Assembly: GCA_003952965.2 (NCBI GenBank)
Contig: CM025855.1
Location: forward strand, 586,840 to 650,839
Origin: Morella rubra
Taxonomy: Eukaryota > Streptophyta > Magnoliopsida > Fagales > Myricaceae
DNA: 64,000 nt
Direction: 5' to 3'
The first letter of the stretch is position 1; each line of letters opens with the position of its first letter. The position numbers were made by a program, and so were the translations under genes. This document shows positions 1-13,442 of this stretch, piece by piece. The notes beneath the pieces are model-generated. The model saw only the letters and a program-made list of their open reading frames with translations. It searched no databases and was not told the origin of the DNA.

Positions 1-32
1 GCTTGTTTGTAGCTTAGGACTTTATTTTTGGA

Positions 33-72
33 CCCCCCCGGGGGAGGGGGAGGGGGGGGGGGGGGGGGGGGG
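33..72. repeat. C/G homopolymer tract
   Basis: A run of seven C is followed by G runs broken only by two A, ending in more than 20 consecutive G. Such tracts are error-prone in sequencing, so the exact length should not be trusted. Confidence 0.85.
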
Positions 73-398
73 AGTGATTATTTCTTGTTCATGGCATATT
101 GTTGTGTGATGAAGGTGAATCTTTAGTTTTGGTTCCATCTTAGTTTGCTATCCGCCCTTGTATTCTAGGTATGTTAGCCCGGTCTTGGTGGAAAAGGAAA
201 TGCTGATTTGTTTGCTCTTTTCTGTCTTCTAGCCTTTGTCAAATAGTTACTTATTTCGTATTGAAGGCTGGCTTCTTATTCTATTTTTATTCCAATAAGC
301 TCTTCTAAGATATATAACATTGGACATTGTAATTTTTCTTTCTGTGAGACTATAGTTTGAATCTTTGATGCTCACATTGTTACTGGTACTTCCATCAG

Positions 399-3034
399 GT
401 ATACTCCGTACTTCTTTGATAAAAACGTGCTTGATAACATTCTTGAAGAATCTGTTGACCAACATTTCCAGTCTTTAATTCAAACTCGGCACATGCAACG
501 CCGACGGGATGTTGTTGATGACAACTTGACTGCAGAAGTAATTGAAGAGATTGGTGATAGCCTATGGGAGCCTCCAGAGGTATGAAATCCATCGCTCTGT
601 CATTAATTCTTGGAGAGGTATCAAACTTCAAAAACCCAGGAGTGTTAGCATATTAGATGGGTGGATCAGAGATCTTGTATCCATTCTATAACGCTTTTGC
701 TTCAGAGCTTGGTGACTCACGGCAATTGGCAGTAAACTGTTTTTAGAAGCGGTATTAGTTTTGTTTGCCAGTTCATATTGGGTTCTGTGCTCTCAAGACA
801 TGCTTGCCAGCAGTAATCATCACTCTGGAATAGAATTGAATGTAATGAAGAAGATATAGAGCAAAGAAATAGGAAGAGAAGTAAGAAACAACAAAGTTGA
901 ACAACAAATCAGCTACGCCAAGGATGTAAAGCTTGAACTCATGTTTTGTCTTGATTGCAACATCTCGACAGGTTCAAGAACTAATGGATGAGATGGGAAA
1001 TTCTGGAATACCTTTTAGTGTTATTTCAAAGGCAGCTGAAATGCAGCTCCTTTATGCAGTCGACAGAGTGATCCTTGGTAACAGGTGGTTGCGGAAAGCC
1101 ACAGGGATACAACCAAAGTTTCCTTATATGGTTGACTCATTTGAGAAAAGGTATGTCTACGGCAAATCAGTTGATGAAAAAAGTTTATGGCATGGTTTGC
1201 CTTTTCCCTCATATACAAAGTTTCAATGATGGAAACTGGAAACTCTATGTAAACCATCCAGAATTGACCACTTGATATGACGTTCCAGTAGTTTCTGAAT
1301 TCTAATTTTTGACTGACTAGATAACCTAGGCATTTCTTTGTTGTGTCCTTTAATGTGCTTAAGAAGATGCTGTATCTTCTGGCATCAGAATCCACTTTCA
1401 AGAACTTCCTTCTCTAGTTCAGTTATTGCCAAAGAAAACTTGAAGTATACACTCTAGTGCAGAAAACAAAGATGACTGCATACCTAGACTTGGAAAATAA
1501 AGTATGGTCACAGATAAAAGAATCCGGTAGTGAAGGGTGATGCCTCATGTGACAGATGTTCACTTGGTCTTTATCAAGAAATAGCTTTCTCTCGCTGTTC
1601 CAAGGTCAAAAGGTTTTTTTTTTTTTTTTTTAGGGTAACTAAGGTCAAAGGCTGAAACTGAGTAACTGACAACTTCTAGGTTTTGCGTCTTACAATTATT
1701 GATGTAAAAGTTTGTTTTTACTTCCATTATCTTTCCCAAGGATACATTTGGGAAGGAACCACGGTGTTGTTAGTTTGCTGTAGTATACAAAAACCACACA
1801 AACTGGGAAAGAACGGTATGGTATTTGGAACATTATAGCAAGACTCTTGATGGTCTGGCCTCTTGCAAATTAGAGTCACTGTTCCACCCCTCATGTCGAG
1901 GTCTTCTTTGCTTGTATCCAGTGGATGAGAGCATGGATTTGTGTGACCTGTTTGATTTGATTTGGGTACCATGTTCACAGAAAGACTCAAGCTAAGATAT
2001 AATGGGCTTTCTTGTTGTTTTGGCGTGGCTGTAGACCTTGTTGCTGAACTATGCATACCACATACATGATGCTTTTTGTTGTTCCCTTGGTGTCTTTTTT
2101 AATCGTTTGTTATGTTTGATGGAAGGCTTGGGTATCGTTGCATGGTTAATGCAATCTACGCTTATAGGTTAGGAACATTGGTTTCTACTAATCAACAGTT
2201 AGCATTGGGGCTTTTGCTCTTCAACTATTGCTCGATGCTTGTAGATTCAAAACTATAGAGGTAGAATAGTGGTTTAGTGTATGACTTCATGAGTTTATCG
2301 TTGAACATGTAGCATTTTTTCTTTTTCAATGTCATTTTAGGACCATTTCAACAGCCTGAAGTAACTGGCCAAAAACTTGTAAACTTAGGCTGTTTGTGGC
2401 AATGATCGTTTGATCCGTTTCCCCCCTTAAATATTCACATTGTAAGACCTGAGTACAACTGGAACTGGTTCTACCTCTCGTGCATGCATTTATAACAGCA
2501 TCATTGTTGTTATGTTGCAGGAGTGCGGCTTCTTTTCTGAGATCATCCCTGCCTAGCAGCTGTCTTCCCAACATTGAGATGGAGAATGATAGTATAGATT
2601 CTCAACGCCGAGGCAATTCAGAGCTTACATTAAAGGATAATATTCAAGACCACCAAGGACACAAACGTGATCTCAGGTTGCCTTTTGCAGATTTACTTAG
2701 TCATCTATGGTCAAAAAAGTCATGTCAAACAGAAGACTCATCGATGGAATGCATAAAACAAGGCCTCCAGCCAAATCCTTTTCTTCCGAAGATTACAATG
2801 GTTGGAATCTCAACTGGGGAGGCTGGTCCGATGAGCAAAGCCAGTTTAAAGAAGACCATGGAGGATCTAACAAAAGAGTTGGAGCAGACTGAGCAGGGAA
2901 ATTCCACATATGGTAGTAGCAATGAGTTCAAAATTGATGATAGGGATCCACTGTTTGTAGCAAATGTGGGCGATTACTATTCTGGCATGACAAAGACTGG
3001 TTCAGCACGCTGGGTCCGTGGTAGAAGTGTTTAG
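399..3034 (+). CDS. 3' part of an unrecognised multi-exon gene
   Basis: Three exons join in one frame: 399-579, 972-1150 and 2521-3034, each bounded by AG and GT and ending in a TAG stop. Phases agree (1+180, 177+2, 1+513 bases). They encode about 290 C-terminal residues. The first two exons are charged and probably helical (DNILEESVDQHF, AEVIEEIGDSLWEPPE, then LLYAVDRVILGNRWLRKATG). The last exon is polar and looks disordered until a well-formed tail, DPLFVANVGDYYSG, ending SARWVRGRSV. I do not recognise the family and assign no function. The start and earlier exons lie outside the window. The second intron is long (1.37 kb) and holds no obvious other gene. Exon structure is fairly secure; identity is unknown. 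Confidence 0.7.
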
Positions 3035-4640
3035 AGGACCTGGTTGAGGACATAGTTGCTTTTGGTGGGGATAATTGTGAATATTTATGCATTTGATAAA
3101 TACGCGGTCTGCCAACAAAAAGAAAGCAAGGGAAGAAAAGTGTAATCTGGTAAGCCATAGTTTTGTAGGTTATATTTCTTGCTTGGATGCCATCTTCTTG
3201 GGTGTGTGTCCAAGTGGAGGCATTTTGTCTGCGATGACAATCGGCCATCTTAGCATTAAGGGTGACTATTAGCAGACAGTGAAGATCACCTGGTCGAATT
3301 TTGTATGCTCAGATGCTTGAATAAGACATTGAACAAGATATATATTTCTTTCTTGCTCTGGTTATGGCCATGGGCCCATGTTGAGCATTCTGGTTGTGGA
3401 TTTAGGAAGTCTGCGAAATCTGGCTTCGTTGTATTATAATGCTTTTACAAGTAAATGTAGCTTGAGTTTCTAACCGAATCTCAAAAGGTTTTCAGGCTGT
3501 TCATACCGGATGTTGTTTTATAACTTTCTAGTGGAGGGCATGTGCAAAACAAAACCTACAGTCGAATAATCATGGATATTCGCGAGGAATTCCTTGAGAG
3601 ATGGATGGGGGCCCCATCATATAATGGTTCTGCTATTGAAGACTGTTCAATGAGCTCGACATTTTAACTTCTTTTGAAGGTGTTAAATCTGCGCATAGGC
3701 TATACCATAAAAATTGTCTGTCCGACTGTCCGCATCTTTGCCTTGAGCTAGATGTAGCAATTAACAGAATCTTAATGAGCAACATGTAGTATTTTAACTT
3801 TCAGATTCTATGCCCTTAAGAGTAATGTTTTCGGAAGAAGCAAGTGTTGAGGCGTTGGTTGGATAAGCTTATATTATTTCTTATTATGGCAATGGAGCTA
3901 TTTTCTTTTTGTTGATTGACATGCATGTGCATCTGTTCCATTGATTGACATGCATGTGTATCGAGAGGATCAGTTTCTGAAAAATTAAAGCCGACCATTG
4001 AACCGAGGTCTCCCAAGACTGATGGGACCGATCCTAATTCAGTTTCAGCGAGTGTCATTTTCGATCACCGTGAACAACCAACAACCACCACACAAAAAAT
4101 TGCCCACCATGAAGAACCAAGACCAAACCAAAAAATTTGCCCACCGTGCAAGCATTTACATCATTGATCCAACAAAAAATCGTCAACAAATTTTAATCAA
4201 CAAAAACCAAAATCAAAAAAACTAGAAATTAGGAAAATCCAGAAATAGGGAGGGACCCAAAAACCTAGAGAGAGAGAGAGAAAGGGGGGAGAGGAGAGGA
4301 GAGTTGTGGCAACAAATAAAGAGGGGAGAGAAGTACACCGGCTGAAAGGGAGAGAGGGGAAAACCCTTACCCTCGGGGCTCGGGGTCGTGGATAAGGGGA
4401 GGGGAATGATTAGAAATTAGAACCCCTAAAATTAGAATATTTTATTTTAGGCTTGGTTTGATTTTGATGGATCGAACCCCTAAAGTTAAGCATCGAACCA
4501 AACCCTCAGTTTTCAAAGGGACTGGGTCAGCAACCAAACCGACCTCAATATAAACCGAACAAAGCGAGTTGGGCTCACTCAATTTCTATCTGGCCGATCA
4601 GTTTCAGTCCAACTATGATTAACTAGTTCTATTATAGTTA
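3035..4640. other. 3' flank and gene-free DNA
   Basis: The first few hundred bases are probably the 3' UTR of the upstream gene. Beyond 3.9 kb is a purine-rich stretch (GAGA runs near 4265-4310) and sequence with repeated ACCGA/GAACC words typical of decayed plant repeats. I see no coding gene. Confidence 0.5.
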
Positions 4641-4650
4641 TTTGAATTTC

Positions 4651-4816
4651 AACTGTTTGGATGTAAAATTTTAATAAAATTTTATATCGGTATTAAAAAA
4701 GAGGTGGCATTACAATCGATGAATAAGAAATAAAAATAAAAGTAAAATTTTAATGTATATTTGTAAAGGTAAAGTTTTAATAAAATTTTGTTAAAATTTT
4801 TGATAAACAAACGCTA
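4651..4816. mobile_element. AT-rich MITE-like element (GTTTG...AAAATTTT family)
   Basis: The left end reads GTTTGGATGTAAAATTTT and the right end is the inverse of GTTTGTTTATCAAAAATTTT. The interior is A/T-rich without an ORF. The ends match other copies in this window (6633, 9780, 41586, 49026). The exact boundary and target-site duplication are not resolved. Confidence 0.5.
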
Positions 4817-6632
4817 TATAATATGGCTATTCATTCTTCTAGCGCAAACCCGTTAGTACAATTGATTGCTCCAAAACTGAACCTTTAAACCAGAAAGAAC
4901 CCGAGTTTGGAATGGAGCATGGGATACTAGGGGACGAAGCTATCAGGCTATATATGTATTGGGCAATGAGAAAAATTCTTTGACAGAGAGAAAAGGCGGC
5001 TGCGGCGCATATGCTTTTTGCATGCTCTTGGCGCCCCCACCCCACCAAAAGAAAAAGCTATAGAATATGACTTTTCCACCCCTTTGCCTGAACGAAAGAA
5101 TTCTGTGGAATTCTCCGCACAATTATTTGAAAGCTAGCTCCGGTAACAAGATACATGTACCCATGACTTCACATCACGCTTTTGAGATATTTTGTTAGGA
5201 ACTTGTTTTTTTACTGTTTCTTGGCGTAGCATTAATGCCCATTTTTTTTCTTTTGGTAGAACAACACTAGACATCTGGCCAGCTGATGGTTTGATGTTGT
5301 TTCTACCGTATATGTATATGGTTAGACTAAATGAACCACACGCCTGCATTCCTACACTCTAAAGTAGACCCTCAACATTGAACATAAATTTCCCAGAACT
5401 AATATATAAGCACCGATAGCCGCATGCAGTTGATCGCTTCACTAATAACTGATCAGAGACGAACATCCCTGCAGAATTCCTGAGAAATGAGACAGTTGAT
5501 CTCCTCGCATTGTATTTCACTTGAAGTGCGGTTCTGAGTTCATTGCCCTGACAAGACGGGATAACTTGACCGTAGCACCACGGACTCTGCATTTCTGCAA
5601 GTTTCCATTTTTAGGACCGATATTTGATGATGGAAGGGCCACAAACAGAGGCCAATGATGTCTAGCTCATAGTGTTTACTACTGCTATTACAAAGTTAAC
5701 TAATCATGAAAACAAGAAACTAGAGCTACAATGGATGACATACATGCTGATAGTGGCGATAGTTCCTTGGTGCTTTCCGGTACCTTCCCCATCTCCTCGT
5801 GTGTGGCCCTTCCCATTAATGAAAAGATGGTGTATGGTGGGATGTCCCCCCGCCCCCTCTCAAAGCTTTTGCCAAACCCTTTCTCTCTCTCTCTCTCTTC
5901 TCTCTCTGTCTCTCTGAAAGAGAAAGAAGAAAGAGGCAGATATGTCTTCTCAGAAGATCCCATGCATGATAATGACAATCACATCTTTAGTCACACCTAG
6001 GCCTTCAAGAAGGCATAACAAAAGCCTATATGGCATCCTATATATCTTTCTGTCTAATCTGACCAACGCGAAGAAAGACCAGAAGAGTTTGGCTGAGTTC
6101 TAATGACGTATAACGAGTCTAGACCTTGTAACTTGAATGAACTAATCATCTCGAGAGGGAGCGAGAGTTTTTGGGTAGGGACGGAGAGACAGTAAGTCTT
6201 TCCAATCATCTTGAATGAAGTTCCTCATGTTGTCTGCTAAGTGAGAATTCAAAAGCTATCTACGTGCGTTTAAGATCACAAATTGTGTGATTTATCTATG
6301 TATGCTAAAACCATCATATGATTGATGAACGCCTTTAACAACGTATATTATCTAGTGGGTTTGTGTGGTTGATTTTAAGGATTCCTCTAAGTCGATAAAT
6401 TTGAAGACAAAACTTTAAACATTTTCTTTGACAAATCCAACCAAACAAAGGCAAAAGGCATGCAGGATAGTAATCAATGCAAGATCTTATTCCCAAACTG
6501 AAATTTTGGACCCCTCCCTATAAAAAGGATCAGAGAATTGTTTGGGCTAGGTAGAACTGCTAGTGGTGGTCCCAAATTAAATATTTTAGATATTAATTAA
6601 GCTTCCTTTGGAAGCACCCATTCGTAAATTAA
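4817..6632. other. Intergenic, no gene seen
   Basis: Mixed AT-rich sequence with a CT microsatellite at 5882-5915. Overlapping open frames at 5.67-6.0 kb on both strands come from that repeat and carry no recognisable protein. Confidence 0.5.
5882..5915. repeat. CT/TC microsatellite
   Basis: Nearly uninterrupted TC dinucleotides over about 34 bases with two small interruptions. Confidence 0.9.
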
Positions 6633-6837
6633 GGTTGTGTTTGAGTGTTAAAATTTTAGAAGTTTAAAATTTTAAGATATTGAAATTTGTGAAAAAATGA
6701 AAAAAAGAATGATTAGAATAAATTTTTTATTATTATGGTGAAAAGTAATCATTTAATAGGAAGAAAGATATTATATTATAATTATTTATTTATATTAAAA
6801 TTTCGGAAGGCTAAAATTTTAATAAACAAACACAACC
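6633..6837. mobile_element. MITE with clear terminal inverted repeats
   Basis: The left terminus GGTTGTGTTTGAGTGTTAAA and the inverse of the right terminus, GGTTGTGTTTGTTTATTAAA, match at 16 of 20 positions and continue into AATTTTA. The 205-bp interior is AT-rich and non-coding. This is the best-delimited copy of a family seen several times in the window. I could not establish the target-site duplication. Confidence 0.7.
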
Positions 6838-9779
6838 CAAGTACAAATACAGACTCAGCTTCCTTCTTGGAGATCATGACAATATATATGGATACTCAGT
6901 TCAATTAGTGTCTCCATCTTTAAGTTGGTATAAGAATTTTTTTTTTATAGAAATGTTTAAATGGCTTAATTAATCAAGGCCTTCTCAAGACTATTTGGGG
7001 CAACCAGCAGACCTATTCTTTTAATGTGCGTTTAATTTAATCATTTAAAACATTAACTTTAATTTTGATATTAATTAATTCCTTCGTCCATGAATATTAT
7101 ATAAAAATCCAAGCTAGCGAGTAATTGTATATAATCACCAATCTTTTTTCTCGATAAATTATCGAATCAAGCGAGCAAAGATTAATGGAGAGTGGTGTAA
7201 TTTTTACAGCCATCGTTATTGCTTCTTTTTATTTTTTATAATATTGTTTTTGACTCACTTTTTTGCTCATAATTTAAGTATCTCATACCAAAGAACTTCT
7301 CGTTGGATAGAAGCACTACCCAATTAACTCCACTGATCTCATGGAATAAACTATACATATCTTTTTTGTGGTTAAAAAGGGCGGAGATAACCAGTGTAAC
7401 AATCCTCTCTGTACATGACTATAGATCAGAGCATTTTTCGTTGCAAAATGTTCGATTTGAACTATAGTTATTATCCATTAAGCGAGCCTATCATCATAGC
7501 ACCACCAAGACTATCAACCAGTCTCGATACATCCACTGAATAAACTATACATATATCTCGTTGACATATTTCAATTCTTGAAGATAAATGCTTCTGTATC
7601 CATGTTTACTCTGAAGTATCTTGTACTCTTCAATTTTTCTCTTCCTATCTTTTTTTCCCCTTTTATCTTAAAAGTATAATCTCATAACAAAATTAATCAG
7701 ATAATATGATGAAACTTATCATGCGTTTGCCTTCCCCTCTGCAAGAAGTATCATGGAAGTTCAACATTAATCACATACTCAGCCTATCCACCTCCATCAA
7801 CAATACTTGAAAGCCACCTGCAACCTCCTTGAACCTAATCTTGAAACATCTCCTCTTTCTATTTAATTTCTTCATTTTTTTTCTGGAACTTTTTTTTTCT
7901 TTAGGCTTTCTGACCCTTCAATTTGATTTATCGTATAAATTCATTTGCTAAGAAAAAACAAAAACCCGTTAGGGATTTACTAACCATCTCTAAATTTTGA
8001 TTAATATGCAATTGATTTTGCATTAATGTGAACCATAAACTGGCCAATTGCCAAAGCAAATGGACCAACAAGACATGCAGTACCATGGGTGGAGAATACC
8101 TAATTAGTAATTAATCAGTTTCAAAGCAACCTTAATTATAACTATATTAGGCAAGCTTCACCTATATATATCTATACCCACCTCTAATGGCACAAAAATG
8201 CCCGTGATGGAGACTTTACAGGTTTGTGGATTAATTTTTTGATCTAAACTCTGTAAACCCGTCCATAAATGTCAACTAATACTCAAACATGTGTATGATC
8301 TAGACAACTCACTTGCTATCTTAGTTATTTCCTTCTTTTTTTGATGAAGAGAAACTATGTATAACAAACCCATTAATTAGTACTGAAGAGGTTAACTTTG
8401 CAGCCCACCATTCCTCATTTAAGTCAGTACTAGTCTGGGAAATCAAAATTAGGATCGCGAGCCTTATTCAAGGAGTTCCAGATACATCCTAACCATCGAG
8501 CTACCCGAAGTGGGTTTAGTAATGATTATTTGCAACATAAATAAAAGCAAAATATGTAATCAAGACTCTCTACTTCTAAACCAACCGCCCTTTCTCCCGC
8601 ACCACCCTCAAGAAAAGTAAACAAACAAAAGTTATAAACTAGGTTAAAAAAAACAAACATGATTGCATGCTTATAAAACTTGAAATCAAAAGCTAACATA
8701 GACAGACACATGACATGCATGCATGCTGCTAGCTACCACTTATCTTATATATTCCATCGATCCTTAAGGTAAAAGCTCCCCTTTGTTTCTGTTCTAGTCC
8801 TCCACCTACCCGATCAAATCCCAGGCAAATTAATCTGAACACTGCCTAACTTACCATACCACACATTCACTGCCCCCACACGGCCACCGAATCACTCACC
8901 GTAAACAACGCAAAAGATTCCCCTCGTAAAGAAAGCAACTTTTGGAAAAACAAAAATCACACACCCATTTTTCAATGGCTCAAGATTCCTTACCAATAAA
9001 ATTGGAATCAAAAGTTATCCCAGACTTGTTTTACAAGGCAACCGAAGATTGGAATATTTTCTTCTTTCTCTTTTTGTCTCTTTCTAATTGAGCTAGCTGT
9101 GAGGTGGGGTCTAGCAAAACACCAAGATGTTTCTAGCAACATCGGTTGGAGGATCCAACGGCCACGATTCCATCATCATCACCACATGTACAGTACAACA
9201 GCCCAGCAACGGCTATTTATTTTGCAATTTTCACCATAAATTATTAAATTTGATGCATTTAACAACAAACTATCAATTGGTGTATACCTTGCAAACATTA
9301 AAGATTGTATTATGCATTTATTTAAAAATTTTAAAGGTGAGATCTTCATATAAGATGTAAAGTATAAATATATTTCGTAATTTATGATTTTTAATAATTT
9401 AGGGGTGTAAATCATAAATTACGGGCCGTTAGAGAGTTAAAAATCTAATTTACACAAAAAGTGAGAATGAAAGATTGGGCCCCAGTGGATCCCAAGTTGA
9501 GTTGTGTCCCCAAAGCCCACGTACGGTGGCGGTGCAGGCTGACCTCATCAACTACTGTGCAGGCGCCAGTAGTGTGTGAATTCATGTGATGCCAACTCTC
9601 GAACAAGAATCATATTCACGCTCCCGTAGAGTGCGTGCATAACAGCCTATTTAACTCCAAGCGACATGAGACTTTAAATTGCACAGTTTGTACTTAGAGA
9701 CGAGGGACCTCGCCTTCTATTTGAATAGTTTTGAACAATTTTTTATGTATTTTTTGTTCAGACAAAAATTTTGATACTT
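6838..9779. other. AT-rich intergenic DNA
   Basis: No ORF with recognisable coding character. It includes one copy of a dispersed repeat at 7375-7520 that is also found near 19310. The rest is poly-T/poly-A-rich sequence. Confidence 0.5.
7375..7520 (+). repeat. Dispersed repeat, copy 1
   Basis: Shares a co-linear order of words with 19307-19440: AACC.GTGTAAC, CTCTCTGTACATGACTATA, GTTGCA.A.TGTTCG.ATTGA, then CTATAGTTA and CACCAC. By eye about 70% alike. The class is unknown; a short non-autonomous element is likely. Confidence 0.5.
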
Positions 9780-9960
9780 AATTTGTTTGACAAATTTTAA
9801 TCCTTAAAAATTTTATCATCATTATAAAAATTTCTCTCTTCTTATTTTTTCACGAACTTCTTCACTTTTTTATTCTATATTTTTCATCAACTTTTTCGTT
9901 CTATCTCCTCAATTTTTCATTACTGTTTAAAATTTTAACAAAATTTTGTTTCTAAACATT
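9780..9960. mobile_element. AT-rich MITE-like element
   Basis: Begins with ATTTGTTTGACAAATTTTAA and ends near AACAAAATTTTGTTT. Interior words ATTATAAAAATTT and TTTTTTCACGA are shared with the copy at 41586-41752, which supports common ancestry. No ORF. Confidence 0.5.
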
Positions 9961-11500
9961 ATGTTAATAGAGTGTGATGGTATCAAAAGTCAAGTAGATA
10001 AGCGATGTTGATTGGAGGCTCCATATGCTTGGATGCAATCCGAGCTTGATTTTTATTTTCTTTTTGAATCAAGGAGCCCTTGATCGTTTTTAATATCGTG
10101 GTTTCTGGCAATTCCTTCCTTAATTAGCGGATAGTTTTATCGATTTGTAGAATTTTGGGTGATTCTTCTCTACTGGGCTCCAATTCGATTGGAGTTAGGG
10201 AGGTGAAAGTGAAAGACTTTCCTTCCTCTTGCGATTATTTCCATGCGTGACTTGAGTCTAGCTAAGATTGACTAATCTAATTAAGATGGCATCATATTTT
10301 GAATATTCTTTCCTTTCATCCCAGCTAGGCCTCCTAGCATAAGTCCTCGGCCCTAGCCTTATGATCTTATACTCTTACCTTGGGCATGGACTGAAACCCC
10401 GTACCTTACTAGGCGATCTTCCTTCTATAGGGCGAAGAGTATTTACCCATTAGAATGCTCCATTGAGAAGGTGATAGGTATTTAAGAATTTTATTATTTA
10501 ATCCATGTTCGTATTGAATTCAAACAACAGAGTATGGACATAATACGAATTTTGTGAGCTATAAAGTCAAAATAATTTTTTCTATAAATCATTAATTGAA
10601 AAAAAAAAACATTCATCACATGGACTAGTTAGACAATCAAATTTCTTTTTCGCGACAATACACGTGATTCATTTCATAATTGTGTCGAAGAGAATTGGAA
10701 ATCAATTAAAAGTTATTTGTGGCAGTTACCACCCCACAATTGCAGCAATATGGTCGATAATTTACAACATATGTTTTGTTCTTTTTGGCCAACGAATGAA
10801 ATGCATTATATTCAACTGTAAAACATTTTGTGTACGAGGTTCGAATGAACTTGACATAATTGAAAAACGCATCAATGGTACTAATAACATAAGGATCTGA
10901 ATATTAATTAAATCAAAAACCCGCTTACACATAATAAAATTCGAATCATGCTCACTTATTGAATACAGCTCGTGTAAAAGTCTGTCTTTGTAACAAGTAT
11001 TTCCCTTTTCATTGGGCAACTTAGTTAATTAATAAACCCAAGAAGTGAAACTGAGTAAAAACTTCTAGAGAAAATAAAGTGCACGCTGTCAAAAAAATTG
11101 TGAACCGTAGAACTCAAATTATAGAACTCTTTGTAGCACTAGCAAAGAGAGTGGGGACTGACTTTCAGATTCCATTGTTCCTAAACTTCTTCTCTTTATT
11201 CCAAACCTCTACGTTCCAGCTCCAAGAGCCCCACTCCCCCCGAGGGAGTGCTTGCAACACAAAATGGAATGTAGCCCAGTTGTAAGACATGCTATGCCGA
11301 TCCACCACATGTACCCGCAGAGTGCAGTCACCTCCTCGACGAGGCGCGTAGCAGAATCACGTGTGCGCACGCCAACCCAATCAGATTTCGAGTACATAGA
11401 TAGTTAAAGCATTTTGGAGGCATTTCAATGGGGCATTTCTTTTTGGAAGTTGGAACCAACACCTCTCCTTATTTTCCTTGCCACTTAGCTTTTGGCCTAC
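9961..11500. other. Intergenic DNA upstream of the WRKY gene
   Basis: No gene recognised. The distal WRKY promoter probably lies in the last few hundred bases. Confidence 0.5.
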
Positions 11501-11501
11501 T

Positions 11502-11524
11502 TTGACATTTTGCGGCAAAGTCAA
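11502..11524. promoter_or_regulatory. Two W-box-type sites
   Basis: TTGAC at 11502-11506 (+) and TTGACT on the minus strand at 11519-11524, just upstream of the putative TATA box. TTGAC(C/T) is the known WRKY binding core, so auto- or cross-regulation of this WRKY gene is possible. The core is short and common, so this is suggestive only. Confidence 0.4.
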
Positions 11525-11564
11525 TGGAAAAGCAAAAATCTCAAGTGGGTTTCAGAAGACTGAC

Positions 11565-11572
11565 TATAAAAG
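11565..11572 (+). promoter_or_regulatory. Putative TATA box of the WRKY gene
   Basis: TATAAAAG lies about 375 bases before the ATG, followed by a CT-rich leader (CT microsatellite at 11648-11667) typical of plant 5' UTRs. Confidence 0.5.
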
Positions 11573-11947
11573 AGGTGTCCCCTAGCCCTCTCTATGAAGT
11601 CTCAACTCCAATGGCCCCTCCTAAAACGGCAAAACCTCCCTCCTAATTCTCTCTCTCTCTCTCTCTAGCTAGTTTTCTTTCTTATATTTTAATTGGGTAT
11701 TATTTCTTCCCTTTTATAAAATAAATAACAATTACCAAGTCAGTGCTCCATCATTTCCTCTCACTTCTCCAATTCAAAAGTCAGCTGTCCTCTCTTTCTC
11801 TCTCTCACTCTCTCTGTCTGTGTATTTCCTCAGTGCTAACATCACCCAGTTGTGGGGTGCGGTCATTGCAGAGAAGAAGAAGGAGAAGATATATTGTGTG
11901 GGAATTTCTAGGTGAGAGGCCTAGTGGACTATAGTGGTGATCAGTCA

Positions 11948-13442
11948 ATGGCTGAGGACTGGGATCTACATGCGGTGGTGCGGAGTTGCAAATCCGCAGC
12001 CACCAAGAAGGGTATGACCATTTCTACCACCACCACCAACACCAGTACCGCTTCAGAAGAAGACCCTTTGGCTTGCCTGGCCTCTCTAACTTTCGAGGAG
12101 GAGAATGACCTATTTTCTTTTCCCCATCTTGTAGAGCCGAGAAACAATGCTTTCCAAGAATTGCAGGAACTTTGCAAGTCCTTTTTCCCCACTACCACGG
12201 GCAGTCATGGCGTCGATCCCGATTCCGCCATTTCAGATTTACAGAGACGACGCCATCCAGTACGGCCTTCTAGTACAAGTACTCCAGTCAAGTCTCATTT
12301 CAAACCCGGTTCCTCTTCGTCTTCTGGTTTTGGAGGAGTCCAAAACCAACAGCAACGGGGACACGCGCAGCAACAACCACAACTACAACAAAATCAACCC
12401 TATCAACCACGACAACAAGTCCATCGACAGGAGTTCCAAAGACCTCAAGCCAATACTGCCATGTCTTTGCCGACCATGCAAACCCAGGCGCCAAGATCGA
12501 GAAAAAGGTAATATTTTTGCTCATGTACAAACAAACCTAACACGGTAAAATTAAAATCTTTATGATGATGTTTTTGGAGGCTAAAATGGTCCCTTTGCTT
12601 CAATTCACAGGAAGAGCCAACAGAAGAGAACGGTGTGCCATGTAACCGCAGAGAATCTATCATCGGATATGTGGGCATGGCGTAAATACGGACAAAAGCC
12701 AATCAAAGGTTCTCCATATCCAAGGTTTAGTTCATATGGACACTTTTGTCGCTGACCTCTTCTGAAAGATTTTTCTTTTTCGGAGTCAATTTCGATCTAA
12801 TAGTCGGATTTCTGAAAACACAGAAACTACTACCGGTGCAGCAGTTCAAAAGGGTGTGCAGCAAGAAAACAAGTTGAGCGAAGCAACATCGATCCCAACA
12901 TCTTCATCGTCACCTACACCGGCGAGCACACCCACCCTCGTCCCACCCACCGAAACTCACTCGCGGGCAGTACCCGCAACAAATGCTCCACTTCCCATAA
13001 GTCCACAGACAAAGATAATTCCGGGTCACCGGCCACAGCTAATGCTACTTCATGCTCGTCTCCTCAGTCAGGAACAAGCCTCTCCCCGACGACACCGCTC
13101 GCAGTTCAAACAGATGAAGGTGCGATTATTACCAACAACAACGGCAACGAAGAAGAGAACAAGATCATGATTGGTGGGAACGACAAAGAGACCGAGGAAA
13201 TCGCGGATGATGTGGACGATGATGACAATGAATATGAGGGTGATCACGCTGATATTCTGATTCCAAACATGACCATGACTGAAGACATCTTCATGGGGCT
13301 GCAAGAGCTTGGCTATAGTAGTCCTGGTGGGGACTCCGGGGACAATTTCTCGGATGGTGGTAGGACGAATTCGGGCTCTTCTTGGGTTCCGTGTGGCTCC
13401 GCCGCTGCTGCAACTGCGGGAGCCGCCATGGGTGGCAGCTGA
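11948..13442 (+). CDS. WRKY transcription factor, group IIe (WRKY22/27/29-like)
   Basis: Three exons, 11948-12507, 12611-12724 and 12824-13442, give a protein of 430 residues. The start [14 protein letters not shown] matches the conserved start of WRKY22/27, so I prefer this ATG to the in-frame one 36 bases upstream. A Ser/Gln-rich region leads to a basic patch (RSRKRKSQQKR). The WRKY domain reads [16 protein letters not shown]. An intron falls inside the Arg codon at the place usual for this group. The zinc finger follows as C-X5-C-X23-H-X-H (YYRC, GC, HTH). The C-terminal half is acidic and ends in an Ala/Gly-rich tail. The family binds W-boxes in the nucleus, and Arabidopsis WRKY22/29 act in pattern-triggered immunity and senescence. 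The exact orthologue is not determined. Confidence 0.95.

Noticed and set aside
5672-6000. Three overlapping open frames on both strands
   Set aside because: They run through a CT microsatellite, which is free of stops by composition; no family resemblance.
12147-12548. 133-codon open frame overlapping the first exon of the WRKY gene
   Set aside because: The other frame joins by proper splice sites to the WRKY domain; this one comes from low-complexity Asn/Gln-type codons.
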